Origin: Streptomyces sp. NBC_01304
GTDB taxonomy: Bacteria; Actinomycetota; Actinomycetes; Streptomycetales; Streptomycetaceae
Assembly (NCBI RefSeq): GCF_035975855.1
Contig: NZ_CP109055.1
Coordinates: 6,262,001-6,326,000 of the forward strand
Direction: 5' to 3'
DNA length: 64,000 nt
Shown piece by piece: positions 33,358 through 42,735 of the stretch. Positions within the stretch are counted from its first letter, which is position 1; each line of letters opens with the position of its first letter. Under the pieces are notes generated by a model. It saw nothing but the letters and a program-made list of their open reading frames with translations, had not been told where the DNA came from and did no database searches. Position numbers and translations under genes: made by a program.

Positions 33358-35805
33358 GTGGTGGAGCAGCTGACGCAGCACGATCCGAGGCGGATCGGGC
33401 CGTTCGAGGTGCTTGGACGACTTGGTGCCGGCGGTATGGGCCTGGTCTATCTCGCGCGCTCGGCCTCGGGCCGACGCGTGGCGATCAAGACGGTCAGGAC
33501 CGAGCTCGCCGAGGACCAGCTGTTCCGCGTCCGCTTCACCCGCGAGGTGGAGGCCGCCCGCGCGGTCTCCGGCTTCTACACGGCCGCCGTCGTGGACGCC
33601 GACCCGCGCGCCGCCGTGCCGTGGCTGGCCACCGCCTATGTGCCCGCACCCTCGCTCGAGGAAATAATCAACGAGTGCGGGCCGCTCCCGGCCCAGGCGG
33701 TGCGCTGGCTCGCCGCCGGTATCGCCGAGGCCCTGCAGTCGATCCACGGCGCGGGTCTCGTACACCGGGACCTGAAGCCGTCGAACGTGCTGGTGGTCGA
33801 GGACGGCCCCCGGGTCATCGACTTCGGCATCGCCTCCGGTGTCTCCAATACGCGGCTGACGATGACGAACGTCGCCGTCGGTACGCCCGCCTACATGTCC
33901 CCCGAGCAGGCCAAGGACTCCCGCAGCGTCACCGGCGCCAGCGATGTCTTCTCGCTCGGCTCCACCCTCGTCTACGCGGCGACCGGGCACGCCCCGTTCC
34001 ACGGCGCCAACCCCGTCGAGACGGTCTTCATGCTGCTGCGCGAGGGTCCGGACCTGGAGGGCCTGCCGGACGAGCTGCGGCCGCTCATCGAGATGTGCAT
34101 GCACATGGAAGCGGCGATGCGGCCCAGCCCCGCCGACCTCCAGTCGCAGCTCGCCCCCCACCTCTTCTCCGGCTCCGACGACAGCGGCACCGCCTCGGCC
34201 TGGCTGCCCGAGCGGGCCACCGCCCTGATCGAGGGCCGGCGCGGCGGCCGGCCGGCGATCAAGCCCAGCGGTTCCGGGCGGGGCAGCGCCGGAGGCCGGG
34301 GCGGGCCGCCCCCGCAGGCACTCCCGCCGCAGCTGCCGCCCCAGCCAGCCTCCGATCACGCGTCACGGGTCTCGCCCGGCCCCGCCCTCGGCAACGACGA
34401 CTGGGACGCGGCCTGGCGCCGCGGCGGCCCGGTCACCGCTCCGGCCCCGCCTGCCTCGCCGCCCGGCTCCAGCCCCGTGCACCTGCCGGGCTCCGCCGTC
34501 CCGATCGGCCCAGGCCCGCGCGTCGCGGACGCCCGTGCGGCGGCGGAGAAGGCGGCCGTGCCCGACGGCGGGCTCGCGGCGTCCTACTCCCGCGGCCGAC
34601 CGGGGCCAGCTGCCGCGGTGAACGGCGCGGCGCCCTCCGTACCGGCACCGGCCCAGCCGCCACCGTCCCCGTCGGCGGACGCGCCCTGGCGGCCCTGGCG
34701 GTTCCGCATGTCCAACGACGTCTGGGGCACCCCGCACGTCGCCGGCGAGCAGGTCTACGTCACGTCCTTCGAGGTGCACGCCCTCGATGTGGCCACCGGG
34801 CGCCGCCAGTTCAAGACGCGGGACGTCGCCTGGTCGATGGCGGTCGCCGACGGCCGCATCCACGCCTCCGACGGGCCCACGCTGTACGCCCTCGACGCCA
34901 AGGACGGCTCCGACCTGTGGCGCCTGAACACGGACGCCTGGGTGTACTCGCTCAAGGCGGACCGCGGCACGATCGTCACGGGCACCCGCGGCGGCGGCGT
35001 ACAGGGCTGGGAAGCGGCCAACGGCGAGAAGCTGTGGGAAGTCACCGGCGCCCAGACCGACTTCGAGACCCCCGAGGCCGGCCCCGTCATCCAGGACGGC
35101 ACGGTCTACGTCTGGCAGGACGCGCGGCTCCGAGCCCTTGAGGCGCGTACGGGCGTCGAGCGCTGGTCGTACCCGATCGGCGACGCGGCGTCCTGCGGGG
35201 GAGTGCCGGTGCGGCTGTCCCAGGCCGATGACGGATACGTCTATGTCGCCGCCGGGACAAGGGTGTTGGCGATCGATGTCGCGGGCGGGCATGTGCGCTG
35301 GCACTTCGAGGCCCCCGCGGTCTTCCTCTCCCCGCCGACCTTCGCGCCGGGTGCGGCGGTGACGGGTGGCGGGGTCTATCTCGCCGACTACCTCGGCACG
35401 GTGTACGCCCTCGACGCGACGGACGGGCGTGACCGCTGGCGCATCGCGACGGAGTCGCGCGCCTCGATCGAGCCCGTCCTTGTCACGGGTGGCCATGTCC
35501 ACGTGGGCAGCGGCAATGGTCTCTACACGCTGGACGCGGTCACCGGTACGCCGAAGTGGCGGTTCCAGGCGGGTGGCGAGGTGATCGGGTCGCCGGTCGC
35601 GGCCGAGGGCCGGATCCACTTCGGGTCGGCGGACCACTGCCTGTACACGCTGGACGCGGACGGGGGTCAGCTCCGCTGGAAGCTGGCCACGGGTGGCGAG
35701 ATCACCGGCTCACCGGTGGCGCAGGCGGGTGTGGTGTACGCCTGCAGCAAGGACCGGTGCGTGTATGCGCTGGACGCGGTGAAGGGGACGGGTACGGCTC
35801 GCTAG
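33358..35805 (+). CDS. afsK: AfsK serine/threonine protein kinase with PQQ-type beta-propeller
   Basis: An 815-residue Hanks-type kinase that phosphorylates AfsR and, in other species, polarity proteins. In the kinase domain (residues about 14-270) the glycine loop is LGAGGMG, the lysine is K44, HRDLKPSN is at 136-143 and DFG at 155-157. A Pro/Ala-rich linker (about 270-445) leads to a propeller of repeated LDAxxG-x-xxWR/F units ([29 protein letters not shown]). No transmembrane segment is visible. The N-terminus ([18 protein letters not shown]) and layout match AfsK. It starts at GTG 33358 behind GGGGAGG. Confidence 0.95.
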   Translation: MVEQLTQHDPRRIGPFEVLGRLGAGGMGLVYLARSASGRRVAIKTVRTELAEDQLFRVRFTREVEAARAVSGFYTAAVVDADPRAAVPWLATAYVPAPSLEEIINECGPLPAQAVRWLAAGIAEALQSIHGAGLVHRDLKPSNVLVVEDGPRVIDFGIASGVSNTRLTMTNVAVGTPAYMSPEQAKDSRSVTGASDVFSLGSTLVYAATGHAPFHGANPVETVFMLLREGPDLEGLPDELRPLIEMCMHMEAAMRPSPADLQSQLAPHLFSGSDDSGTASAWLPERATALIEGRRGGRPAIKPSGSGRGSAGGRGGPPPQALPPQLPPQPASDHASRVSPGPALGNDDWDAAWRRGGPVTAPAPPASPPGSSPVHLPGSAVPIGPGPRVADARAAAEKAAVPDGGLAASYSRGRPGPAAAVNGAAPSVPAPAQPPPSPSADAPWRPWRFRMSNDVWGTPHVAGEQVYVTSFEVHALDVATGRRQFKTRDVAWSMAVADGRIHASDGPTLYALDAKDGSDLWRLNTDAWVYSLKADRGTIVTGTRGGGVQGWEAANGEKLWEVTGAQTDFETPEAGPVIQDGTVYVWQDARLRALEARTGVERWSYPIGDAASCGGVPVRLSQADDGYVYVAAGTRVLAIDVAGGHVRWHFEAPAVFLSPPTFAPGAAVTGGGVYLADYLGTVYALDATDGRDRWRIATESRASIEPVLVTGGHVHVGSGNGLYTLDAVTGTPKWRFQAGGEVIGSPVAAEGRIHFGSADHCLYTLDADGGQLRWKLATGGEITGSPVAQAGVVYACSKDRCVYALDAVKGTGTAR

Positions 35806-35808
35806 TCA

Positions 35809-35899
35809 TGGACGGGCTGATGAAGTCAGCCCGTCCGGCGTTTGAGGACATCTTTGAGGCCGCCCGCAGGACTTTCGGGAAGGGGCGGGGAGGGGAAAA
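35809..35899. repeat. Streptomyces intergenic repeat, copy G (partial)
   Basis: The right half of the element only: GACGGGCTGATGAAGTCAG begins the central palindrome, then the core CCCGTCCGGCGTTTGAGG and the outer TTCGGGAAGGGGCGGGGAGG block. It lies between convergent afsK and a CoA ligase. Confidence 0.83.
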
Positions 35900-35901
35900 A
35901 A

Positions 35902-37503
35902 TCAGCCCCGAACCCGCAGCGCGGTCTTCAGCACCTTCCCGCTCGCGTTCCGCGGCAACTCCGCCAAGAACTCCACCTCACGCGGCACCTTGTAATTGGC
36001 CATCTCCCGGCGGGACCACGCGATCAGGTCGTCCGACGTGAGCGTCGAACCGGGACGCCGGACGGCGTACGCCTTGCCCACCTCGCCGAGCCGGGAGTCC
36101 GGGACCCCGATCACCGCGACATCGGCCACATCCGGGTGCAGGCCCAGGAGTTGCTCTATCTCTGCCGGGTACGCGTTGAAGCCACCCACGATGAACATGT
36201 CCTTGATGCGGTCCGTGATCCGGAGGTTCCCGGCGGCGTCCAGAACGCCGACGTCCCCCGTCCGCAACCACCCGTCAGGCGTGATCGCCTTCTTCGTCTC
36301 CTGGGGATCCTCGAAGTACCCCTGCATGACGTTGAACCCGCGCACCAGAACCTCACCGGGGGCCCCGGGCGCCTGCACGGCCCCGGTCGACGCGACGATC
36401 CGCACCTCCGTGTCCGGGATCGCGCGGCCGGACGTGGACGCGATGACCGATGCCTCGTCGCCCCGCCGGCACATCGTGACGATGCCGCTCGCCTCCGAAA
36501 GCCCGTACGCCGTAAGGACGGTGGCGATGCCGAGCTCGGAGCGGAGCCGCTCGACCAACTGGAGCGGGACGACCGCCGCGCCCGTCACCACGAGCCGCAG
36601 CGCCGACAAGTCGTGCTTGTCGCGGGCCGGATGGTCGAGGAGCGACTGGTGCAGGGTGGGCGGGCCGGGGAGTACCGAGATGCGTTCGGCGGCGATGTTC
36701 GCCAGGGCCGTGTCCACGTTGAAGACGGGCTGCGGGACCATCGTGGCCCCGCGCATCAGGCAGGCGATGATGCCCGCCTTGTAGCCGAAGGTGTGGAAGA
36801 ACGGGTTCACGATCAGGTAGCGGTCGCCCTCGCGCAGGCCCGCCAGATCGCTCCAGATGGCATAGCCGCGCAGCGTCTGTTCATGCGTGATGACCGCGCC
36901 CTTGGGCCGCCCCGTCGTGCCCGACGTGAAGACGATGTCCGAGGGCGAGGACGGCTCGATCGCCGCCGAGCGCTCGCGGACCGTCTCGCCGCTCACGCCC
37001 TCGCCGCCCGCCAGGAAGTCCTTCCAGGTACGGAAGTTCTCAGGGGCGTCGTCCGCGAGGACCACCACCTGCTCCAGGTGGGGAAGGGCGGGCAGCGGGC
37101 CCGTGCCGGAGCCCTCCGCCGTCGCGCGGCGCAAGGAGGCGACGTACGACGTGCCGAGGAACGTGCCCGTGATGAACAGGAGCTTGGCGCGGGAGCGGGA
37201 CAGGACGTACGCCGCCTCCGAGCCCTTGAAACGGGTGTTGAGCGGGACGAGCACGGCGCCGGCCGAGACCGCGCCGAGGGCCGAGACGATCCAGTCGAGG
37301 GTGTTCGGCGCCCAGACGGCGACGCGGTCGCCGCTCTCCACGCCGCTCGCCATACAGGCGGCCGCCGCCCGCTCCACGCGCTCCGCCAGCTCGGTGTAGG
37401 AGATCCGGGTCCGGCCGTCGACGACGGCCTCCCGGTCACCGAACCGCTCACCGGCGGTCCGCACCAGCTGGGGAATGCTGCCCCACTCCACGTCTGTGCG
37501 CAT
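35902..37503 (-). CDS. AMP-dependent acyl-CoA synthetase (FadD3-like)
   Basis: A 533-residue ANL ligase. P-loop FTSGTTGRPKGAVITH, the TAYGLSEASG adenine motif, TGDVGVLDAAGNLRITDRIKDMFIVGGFNAYPAEIE hinge region and the C-terminal catalytic segment LPRNASGKVLKTAL are all present. The overall motif set resembles the FadD3/HIP-CoA ligase and related ring-acid ligases. ATG 37503 has GGAAGGG at 6-nt spacing. It is divergent from a thiolase-like gene, with one operator between them. It probably activates a ring-derived carboxylic acid. Confidence 0.92.
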   Translation of the reverse strand: MRTDVEWGSIPQLVRTAGERFGDREAVVDGRTRISYTELAERVERAAAACMASGVESGDRVAVWAPNTLDWIVSALGAVSAGAVLVPLNTRFKGSEAAYVLSRSRAKLLFITGTFLGTSYVASLRRATAEGSGTGPLPALPHLEQVVVLADDAPENFRTWKDFLAGGEGVSGETVRERSAAIEPSSPSDIVFTSGTTGRPKGAVITHEQTLRGYAIWSDLAGLREGDRYLIVNPFFHTFGYKAGIIACLMRGATMVPQPVFNVDTALANIAAERISVLPGPPTLHQSLLDHPARDKHDLSALRLVVTGAAVVPLQLVERLRSELGIATVLTAYGLSEASGIVTMCRRGDEASVIASTSGRAIPDTEVRIVASTGAVQAPGAPGEVLVRGFNVMQGYFEDPQETKKAITPDGWLRTGDVGVLDAAGNLRITDRIKDMFIVGGFNAYPAEIEQLLGLHPDVADVAVIGVPDSRLGEVGKAYAVRRPGSTLTSDDLIAWSRREMANYKVPREVEFLAELPRNASGKVLKTALRVRG

Positions 37504-37526
37504 CGCAAGCCCTTCCACCGCAGTAG

Positions 37527-37541
37527 CTGACTATCCGTCAG
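37527..37541. promoter_or_regulatory. TetR-type operator palindrome (ligase 2 / thiolase-like 2)
   Basis: CTGACTATCCGTCAG, shared by divergent promoters. It lies 23 bp upstream of the ligase ATG and 62 bp upstream of the thiolase-like ATG. A TAGCGT hexamer beyond it could be the plus-strand -10. Confidence 0.68.
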
Positions 37542-37603
37542 ATTAGCTGTAGCGTTCCCCGCTGTCAGTAGTGAGGCAGGGCAAGTTGATCGCGGAGGTG
37601 GCG

Positions 37604-38758
37604 ATGGCGGCGGCGACTCTCAAGGACGCTACAGCGATAGTCGGGATAGGTCAGACCCCCTTCGCCAAACAACTTCCGGAGGGCGAGAAGACCTTGGCCT
37701 GCCGGGCCATCCTCGCCGCGCTGGAGGACGCCGGAATCGCTCCCTCCGAGGTGGACGCCTTCGCGTCCTACACGATGGAGGAGACCGACGAGGTGGAGGT
37801 GGCGAAGGCCATCGGGGCCGGCGACGTCACCTTCTTCAGCAAGATCGGGTACGGCGGCGGCGGCTCCTGCGCCACCGTCGGCCATCTCGCCTCCGCCATC
37901 GCCACCGGGCAGGCGAACGTCGGTATCGCCTGGCGGTCGCGCAAGCGGGGCAGCGGGCCCCGCCCCTGGAAGAACACCACGGTCCAACTCCCCACCCCCG
38001 CGCAGTGGACCAGGCCCTACGGCCTGCTCCGCCCCGCCGACGAGATCGCGATGCTCGCGCGCCGCTACATGCACGAGTACGGCGCTACCCGCGACCATCT
38101 CTTCAACGTCGCCCTCGCCTGCCGCAACCGGGCCAACCAGAACCCGGCCGCGATGATGTACGAACGCCCACTCACGCGCGAGATGTACATGACCGCGCGC
38201 ATGATCAGCGAGCCGCTGTGCCTCTTCGACAACTGCCTCGAGACCGATGGCGCGTTGGCGTGCGTCATCGTCTCCGCCGAGCGCGCACGCGACTGCCGGC
38301 AGAAGCCCGTGTACGTCCACTCCGTCGCCCAGGGCCTGCCCGCCCAGCACCACGGCATGGTCAACTACTGGAACGACGACCCGCTCACCGGCCCCGCCTG
38401 GACGGCGGCCCGACACCTGTGGAAGCAGGCCGACTTCGGCCCCCAGGACGTCGACGTCGCCCAGATCTACGACGCCTTCACCCCGCTGATCCCCCTCTCC
38501 CTGGAGGGCTACGGCTTCTGCGGCCGCGGCGAGGGCGGCGCCTTCACCGAGGGCGGGGCGCTGGAGATCGGCGGGACGCTGCCGATCAACACCGGCGGCG
38601 GGGGTCTCTCGGAGGCGTACGTCCATGGCTTCAACCTCATCAACGAGGGCGTGAAGCAGCTGCGCGGCACCAGCACGGCACAGGTTCCCGATGCCGCCAC
38701 CTGCCTGGTCACCGCCGGTGAAGGTGTCCCCACTTCGGCCTTCCTGCTGAGGAGTTGA
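37604..38758 (+). CDS. Thiolase-like acyl-CoA retro-aldolase (Ltp2-like)
   Basis: A 384-residue thiolase-superfamily protein. It shares VAQIYDAFTPLIPLSLEGYGF and INTGGGGLSEAYVHGF with the protein at 28084, so it has the Ltp-like YDAFT motif and lacks the usual thiolase GHPxGA histidine motif. The N-terminal half has YGGGGSCATVGHLASAI. It is immediately followed by a DUF35 gene and a crotonase gene, a layout close to the hydratase/aldolase module of cholesterol side-chain degradation. ATG 37604 is chosen for the GGAGG 5 nt upstream. Confidence 0.9.
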   Translation: MAAATLKDATAIVGIGQTPFAKQLPEGEKTLACRAILAALEDAGIAPSEVDAFASYTMEETDEVEVAKAIGAGDVTFFSKIGYGGGGSCATVGHLASAIATGQANVGIAWRSRKRGSGPRPWKNTTVQLPTPAQWTRPYGLLRPADEIAMLARRYMHEYGATRDHLFNVALACRNRANQNPAAMMYERPLTREMYMTARMISEPLCLFDNCLETDGALACVIVSAERARDCRQKPVYVHSVAQGLPAQHHGMVNYWNDDPLTGPAWTAARHLWKQADFGPQDVDVAQIYDAFTPLIPLSLEGYGFCGRGEGGAFTEGGALEIGGTLPINTGGGGLSEAYVHGFNLINEGVKQLRGTSTAQVPDAATCLVTAGEGVPTSAFLLRS

Positions 38759-38766
38759 GAGATCCG

Positions 38767-39207
38767 ATGACGAATGAGCTTCTTTCGCCCGTCGCCGACG
38801 AGGACGGCGCCCCCTTCTGGGAGTACGCCGCCCAGGGCGAGCTCCGCATCCAGGCCTGCGCCAACGAGGCCTGCGCCGAGCTGCGCTTCCCGCCCCGCCC
38901 CTGCTGCCCGCACTGCCAGTCCTTCGACAGCGAGTGGCGCCGGATGAGCGGCAAGGGACGCGTCTGGTCGTACGTCATCCCGCACCCGCCCCTGCTGCCC
39001 GCCTACGCCGACCAGCCCGGCTACAACGCGATCGTCGTCGAACTCGCCGACGCGCCCCGCATCCGCCTGGTCGGCAACCTCGTCACCGAGCCGGACGCCC
39101 CGCTCAACTCCCTGCCGAAGGACCGCCTGCGCATCGGCGCCCGCGTCCAGGTGGCCTTCACCGAGGTCGACGGGATCGCCGTGCCGCGCTGGATCCTGGA
39201 CAGGTGA
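38767..39207 (+). CDS. DUF35 zinc-ribbon/OB-fold protein
   Basis: 146 residues with the DUF35 layout: an N-terminal helix (PFWEYAAQGELRIQAC), a zinc ribbon with C-x4-C and CPHC, then the OB-fold (VWSYVIPHPPLLPAYADQPGYNAIVVELAD). It is 8 bp downstream of the thiolase-like gene and overlaps an upstream frame of the next crotonase. It is the expected small partner that presents the CoA ester to the aldolase. ATG 38767 is used because the TTG 12 bp earlier overlaps the stop of the preceding gene. Confidence 0.9.
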   Translation: MTNELLSPVADEDGAPFWEYAAQGELRIQACANEACAELRFPPRPCCPHCQSFDSEWRRMSGKGRVWSYVIPHPPLLPAYADQPGYNAIVVELADAPRIRLVGNLVTEPDAPLNSLPKDRLRIGARVQVAFTEVDGIAVPRWILDR

Positions 39208-39212
39208 GGCGC

Positions 39213-39995
39213 ATGTCCTCCGCGAGCGGCCTGCGTGTGGAGACGGACAAGGAGACCGGCGTCGCCGTCGTCACCCTCGACCGTCCGGCGAAGTACAACG
39301 CCATCGACCTGGACACGGCCGCCGAACTCACCGCCACCTGGCGGCAGTTCCGCTTCGACGACTCCGTGCGGGCCATCGTCGTCACGGGGGCGGGCGACAA
39401 GGCCTTCTGCACGGGCATCGACCGCTCCGTCGACGTACCGCAGCCGTCCGGCCCGTACTCGATCGACGACCCGCTCATCGCGATCGGCCCCAAGGCGAAC
39501 GACCTCTGGAAACCGGTGATCGCCGCCGTCAACGGCATGGCGTGCGGCGGGGCCTTCTATCTCCTGGGCGAGGCGGAGTTCATCGTCGCCGCCGAGCACG
39601 CCGAGTTCTTCGATCCGCACACGACGTACGGGATGGTCAGCGCGTACGAGGCGATCTACATGGCGCAGCGCATGCCGTTCGGCGAAGTCGCGCGGATGTC
39701 GCTGATGGGGACCGCCGAGCGGATCTCGGCGCGGCGCGCGTACGAGACGGGGTTGGTGAGCGAACTCGCTGACAGCGGGCAGGAGTTGGAGGCCGCGCTC
39801 GCCTGTGCCCGGACCATCGCCGGTTATCCGGCCGAGGCCGTGCAGGGCACCGTACGGGCCCTGTGGGCGACGAAAGAGGCGGCGCGCGCGCAGGCACTGG
39901 CGCACGCGCCGCATCTCATCACGCTCGGCAATCTGCCGCCGGAGCAGCAGGCGGGGCTGTTCGGCGGGCGGGGTGGCGGTTACCGGGTGCGGTGA
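39213..39995 (+). CDS. Enoyl-CoA hydratase/isomerase
   Basis: A 260-residue crotonase. Oxyanion segments are FCTGIDRS and NGMACGGAFYLLG. The active-site region reads FFDPHTTYGMVSAYEA, without the usual hydratase glutamate pair. Hydratase activity is therefore doubtful, and an isomerase, hydrolase or decarboxylase role is equally likely. ATG 39213 follows GGTGAGG. It is the last gene of the thiolase/DUF35/crotonase unit, so its likely product feeds the retro-aldol step. Confidence 0.88.
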   Translation: MSSASGLRVETDKETGVAVVTLDRPAKYNAIDLDTAAELTATWRQFRFDDSVRAIVVTGAGDKAFCTGIDRSVDVPQPSGPYSIDDPLIAIGPKANDLWKPVIAAVNGMACGGAFYLLGEAEFIVAAEHAEFFDPHTTYGMVSAYEAIYMAQRMPFGEVARMSLMGTAERISARRAYETGLVSELADSGQELEAALACARTIAGYPAEAVQGTVRALWATKEAARAQALAHAPHLITLGNLPPEQQAGLFGGRGGGYRVR

Positions 39996-40020
39996 CCTGA
40001 CGGCCGTCGAAGACAACTGT

Positions 40021-40053
40021 CAGCTGACGGTCGTCATCGGCTGCCGTCAGCTG
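40021..40053 (+). terminator. Hairpin terminator with CTGACGG-like arms
   Basis: CAGCTGACGG at 40021-40030 is perfectly complementary to CCGTCAGCTG at 40044-40053. The right arm overlaps the last codons of the convergent secreted-protein gene. It mimics the operator half-site but has a 13-nt loop and lies at gene ends. Confidence 0.7.
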
Positions 40054-40622
40054 TTCGTCTTGTAGACGGACGGGATGGTGCACTTGCCGACGAGCGTCTC
40101 CATGTCGCCGTCCACGCTCCGGACCGTCGCGTGCAGGACGCCCTCCTTGACCTCACCCGGCCCCACGTCAGGTACCGAGTACGTGGTGGTGCCCAGGACC
40201 TTCTTGTCCCACTTGCGGATGAAGTCGAGGCTGCCCGCGTAACTGGCGGACTGCGTCTTGTTGTTGTTGGTGATGCGGTACGTGAACTTGACGTCGCCCT
40301 GGGTCGCGGAGTCCCGCCTGATCTGGCAGCGGTCCAGCCAGAAGTCCTCCTTGCCCTCGGAGATCGCCCCAGCAGTGGGGGCGGCGGTGTTGCCCGAGGT
40401 CGAGGTGCCGGAGGACGTGGACCCGGAGGTGACGTCGTCGTCGTGGCCGCCGCTGCTCCCGCTGCTGCCGCCGACTCCGAAGCCGCCGCTCGACGAGCTG
40501 GAGCTGCCCGAACTGTCGTGGTCGTCGTCGCAGCCGCCGCCGTCGCCGCCACGGCGGGCACCGGTCAGGACGACGACGACCGCGGCCGCGACGGCGATGG
40601 AGCGGACATGGCGAAGCTTCAC
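40047..40622 (-). CDS. Secreted Ser/Gly/Asp-linker protein, paralogue 2
   Basis: A 191-residue exported protein. Its N-terminal hydrophobic segment (SIAVAAAVVVVLTGARRG) is followed by a GGGCDDD motif, then 55 residues rich in Ser, Gly and Asp. A C-terminal beta domain has two cysteines (DRCQIRR, GKCTIPS) that could form a disulfide. The Cys after GGG is not a standard lipobox. It is clearly homologous to the protein encoded next at 40696-41244, a tandem duplication. GTG 40622 is preceded by GGGGG. Function is unknown; an extracellular FxLYD-like role is possible. Confidence 0.78.
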   Translation of the reverse strand: MKLRHVRSIAVAAAVVVVLTGARRGGDGGGCDDDHDSSGSSSSSSGGFGVGGSSGSSGGHDDDVTSGSTSSGTSTSGNTAAPTAGAISEGKEDFWLDRCQIRRDSATQGDVKFTYRITNNNKTQSASYAGSLDFIRKWDKKVLGTTTYSVPDVGPGEVKEGVLHATVRSVDGDMETLVGKCTIPSVYKTNS

Positions 40623-40695
40623 GTGCAGAACCCCCGTAGGTTCACGATTTATGACTGGTTCACGGTTGATGACTGCTGGTTGGTGAGCCCGCGGC

Positions 40696-41244
40696 TCAGA
40701 AGTCCAGCTTGCTGACCGACTTGACCGTGCACTGGCCCGACAGCGCGGACATGTTGTCGTCGGAGACCATGCCGGTGACCTCGCCGGTGACCTTCGCGCC
40801 GGCCGCCACGTCGCTCTGCGTGAACAGGCCCATGCTGGTCGCCGTGCCGGCGGTCTCCTTGAACTCGAAGGTGCCGGAGTAGTCGGCTTCCTTGACCGAG
40901 TTGCCGTTGGTGATCTCGTACTTGAACTTGACCTCGCCGAAGGTCTCACTGGTGCTGCTGACCTCACAGGCGGTGATCTTGACGTCCGACTCGCCCTCGG
41001 TCTTCGTGCCGTCGGCGCTGCTGCCCGAGGTGCCCGAGCTGTAGCCGCCGGTCGAGACCTCGTAGTCGTCGTCGCTGCCGCCGCTGGAGCTGCTGCTGCC
41101 GCCGGAGGTGAAGCCACCGCTGGACGAGCTGGAGCTGGAGCCGTTGTCGTCGTCGCAGCCGCCGCCGTGGCCACGGCGGGCGCCGGTCAGGGCGACGACG
41201 ACCGTGGCGACCACGGCTATGTACCGGACATGGCGCATCTTCAT
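40696..41244 (-). CDS. Secreted Ser/Gly/Asp-linker protein, paralogue 1
   Basis: A 182-residue exported protein built like its downstream neighbour. It has an N-terminal hydrophobic stretch (YIAVVATVVVALTGARRG), GGGCDDDNG, a long Ser/Gly/Asp linker with SDDDYE, and a C-terminal beta-sandwich-like domain (GEVKFKYEITNGNSVKEADY). The two cysteines are at TACEVSS and GQCTVKS. ATG 41244 has GGGGGT upstream. The tandem pair is separated by about 70 bp. It belongs to no recognised enzyme family. Confidence 0.78.
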   Translation of the reverse strand: MKMRHVRYIAVVATVVVALTGARRGHGGGCDDDNGSSSSSSSGGFTSGGSSSSSGGSDDDYEVSTGGYSSGTSGSSADGTKTEGESDVKITACEVSSTSETFGEVKFKYEITNGNSVKEADYSGTFEFKETAGTATSMGLFTQSDVAAGAKVTGEVTGMVSDDNMSALSGQCTVKSVSKLDF

Positions 41245-41393
41245 GTGAGACCCCCGATGTTGCTGGCTTGTGGTGTGGGTTCTAGGTGTTGTTGAAGGGC
41301 CTGAAGTGTCAGGCGCGCGTCACCTTAGCAGCGGGGCGGGGCCCGGAAATAACCGGAGATTAAAGGGATCCCAAGGGATCTCGCGGGTTCTCG

Positions 41394-42608
41394 CTACTGG
41401 GCCCGCGCCCGCAGCTCGGCGATGCGCGGCGACCTGCTACTCGGCGAATCGAGGCTGAAGCTGCGTGCGTCGCCCAACTCGTCGCGTACGAACGCCTCGG
41501 TCGTCGTGACGGCCTTCCTGAGGGCCGCGTCCGGCGTCACCCAGGCCTCCCACACAATCTCCCCCGCGTCCACGTCGTACTCCCACAGTCCGACGAGCCG
41601 GCCCCGGTCCACGATCATGTGCGAGGGGGAGTCGGCGAGTTGGCCGAGCGTCTTGCGGCCCTTTGTGTCGGGGGCGATACGGGCCGCATCGGCGGGGTCG
41701 AGGAGCCTGCTCGCGAAGTCCCGGTGCAGCAGATGCATCCCGTCGATCCCGGCGACCAGCGCGTACGACGGCTTCTTCGGCGTCCGGTACGCGGCGAAGT
41801 CGTCCTGCAGCGCCGCCGGGAGCAACAGCCCGTCTCCTACGTCGACGAGGTCGAGCCCGGCCGTCGCCGCCTTGGCCGCGGCCGCCGTGACCCCGGAGAA
41901 CCACCGGAAGTGCGCCATCGAGGCGGGCCCCGCCCAGGCGAAGTACCGCCGCGCGAGCTCGGCCCGCGCGCTCTCCGGCGTGAGCTTGCCGGTGTCTTCG
42001 ATCTTGCTGGTGTCTTCGCTGTCGAGGCCCCACCGGACATACCCGTACCGCTGCTGATCGAGCCGCCCGTCCACCGGTACGCGGCGGATGGCCCCGCGGG
42101 CCTGGAGCAGTCCCAGCGCGAGCGGCAGGGTGCTGCTCAGGCCCCGCTTCTTGCCCGCCTCGCCCAGGCTGCGTACGGCGTCTCCCGTCGTTGCCTTGAT
42201 CTTCCGCGGATCGAGCGGTACGTCGCTGTCGCCGAGCGCGCCGGTGACCGCCGCGCAGAGCTCGTCGACTTCGTCCCGGGTCACGCCGAGGTGCTTCTCG
42301 GCGCTGCGCAGCTCGGCCTCGGGGACGCCCGCCCCGACCGTGAGCCCGAGGGCGAAGTCCTGGGCCGGCAGCACGTACGTACACCCGCGGGCACTGGGCA
42401 GCTCATGAATCACGAGCGCCGCGACGGCCGCGTCGACCTCCTCCCGGCCGGCCCCGCAGCGGGCGCGCAGCCCGAGATAGGGCGCGGACCCGCCGACGGA
42501 GCGGGCCCAGCCGGTACGGGCGAGTACGTCGGCGCAGTCGGCGCCCTGGAGGGTGCCGTCCAGGCCCTGCCGGTGCGCCCACCAGGCGCGTAGCCGCTCG
42601 ATCTGCAT
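41394..42608 (-). CDS. Winged-helix (HTH_42, AlkZ/YcaQ-like) protein
   Basis: A 404-residue protein of the winged-helix DNA-binding family that includes the AlkZ DNA crosslink glycosylase. Family features are the LDGTLQGADCADVLARTGW N-terminus, LGLRARCGAGREEVDAA, ARRYFAWAGPASMAHFRWFSG in the middle, and the late RLVGLWEYDVDAGEIVWEAW. Whether it has glycosylase activity is unknown. Other family members may be regulators. ATG 42608 begins the conserved part. The weak ribosome-binding site leaves the start uncertain. Confidence 0.82.
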   Translation of the reverse strand: MQIERLRAWWAHRQGLDGTLQGADCADVLARTGWARSVGGSAPYLGLRARCGAGREEVDAAVAALVIHELPSARGCTYVLPAQDFALGLTVGAGVPEAELRSAEKHLGVTRDEVDELCAAVTGALGDSDVPLDPRKIKATTGDAVRSLGEAGKKRGLSSTLPLALGLLQARGAIRRVPVDGRLDQQRYGYVRWGLDSEDTSKIEDTGKLTPESARAELARRYFAWAGPASMAHFRWFSGVTAAAAKAATAGLDLVDVGDGLLLPAALQDDFAAYRTPKKPSYALVAGIDGMHLLHRDFASRLLDPADAARIAPDTKGRKTLGQLADSPSHMIVDRGRLVGLWEYDVDAGEIVWEAWVTPDAALRKAVTTTEAFVRDELGDARSFSLDSPSSRSPRIAELRARAQ

Positions 42609-42735
42609 GGGCCCAGTGTGGCCGGGGCGCAGCGCCTGCCGCATGGCGAGGCTCCCGGACCCGGCGTAGCGTCGTGATCGAGAGCTCGACGAGGTCCGGC
42701 GCTGAACGTTGCCGGTCCCAAGGAGGTCACCGCGA

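Noticed and set aside
34363..35637. 424-codon frame antisense to afsK
   Set aside because: It is a shadow of the propeller-coding part of afsK, with Arg/Gly/Pro-rich content and no start signal.
40001..40053. CTGACGG-like sequences after the crotonase gene
   Set aside because: They resemble operator half-sites but lie between convergent gene ends and form a longer-loop hairpin, so a terminator is the better explanation.
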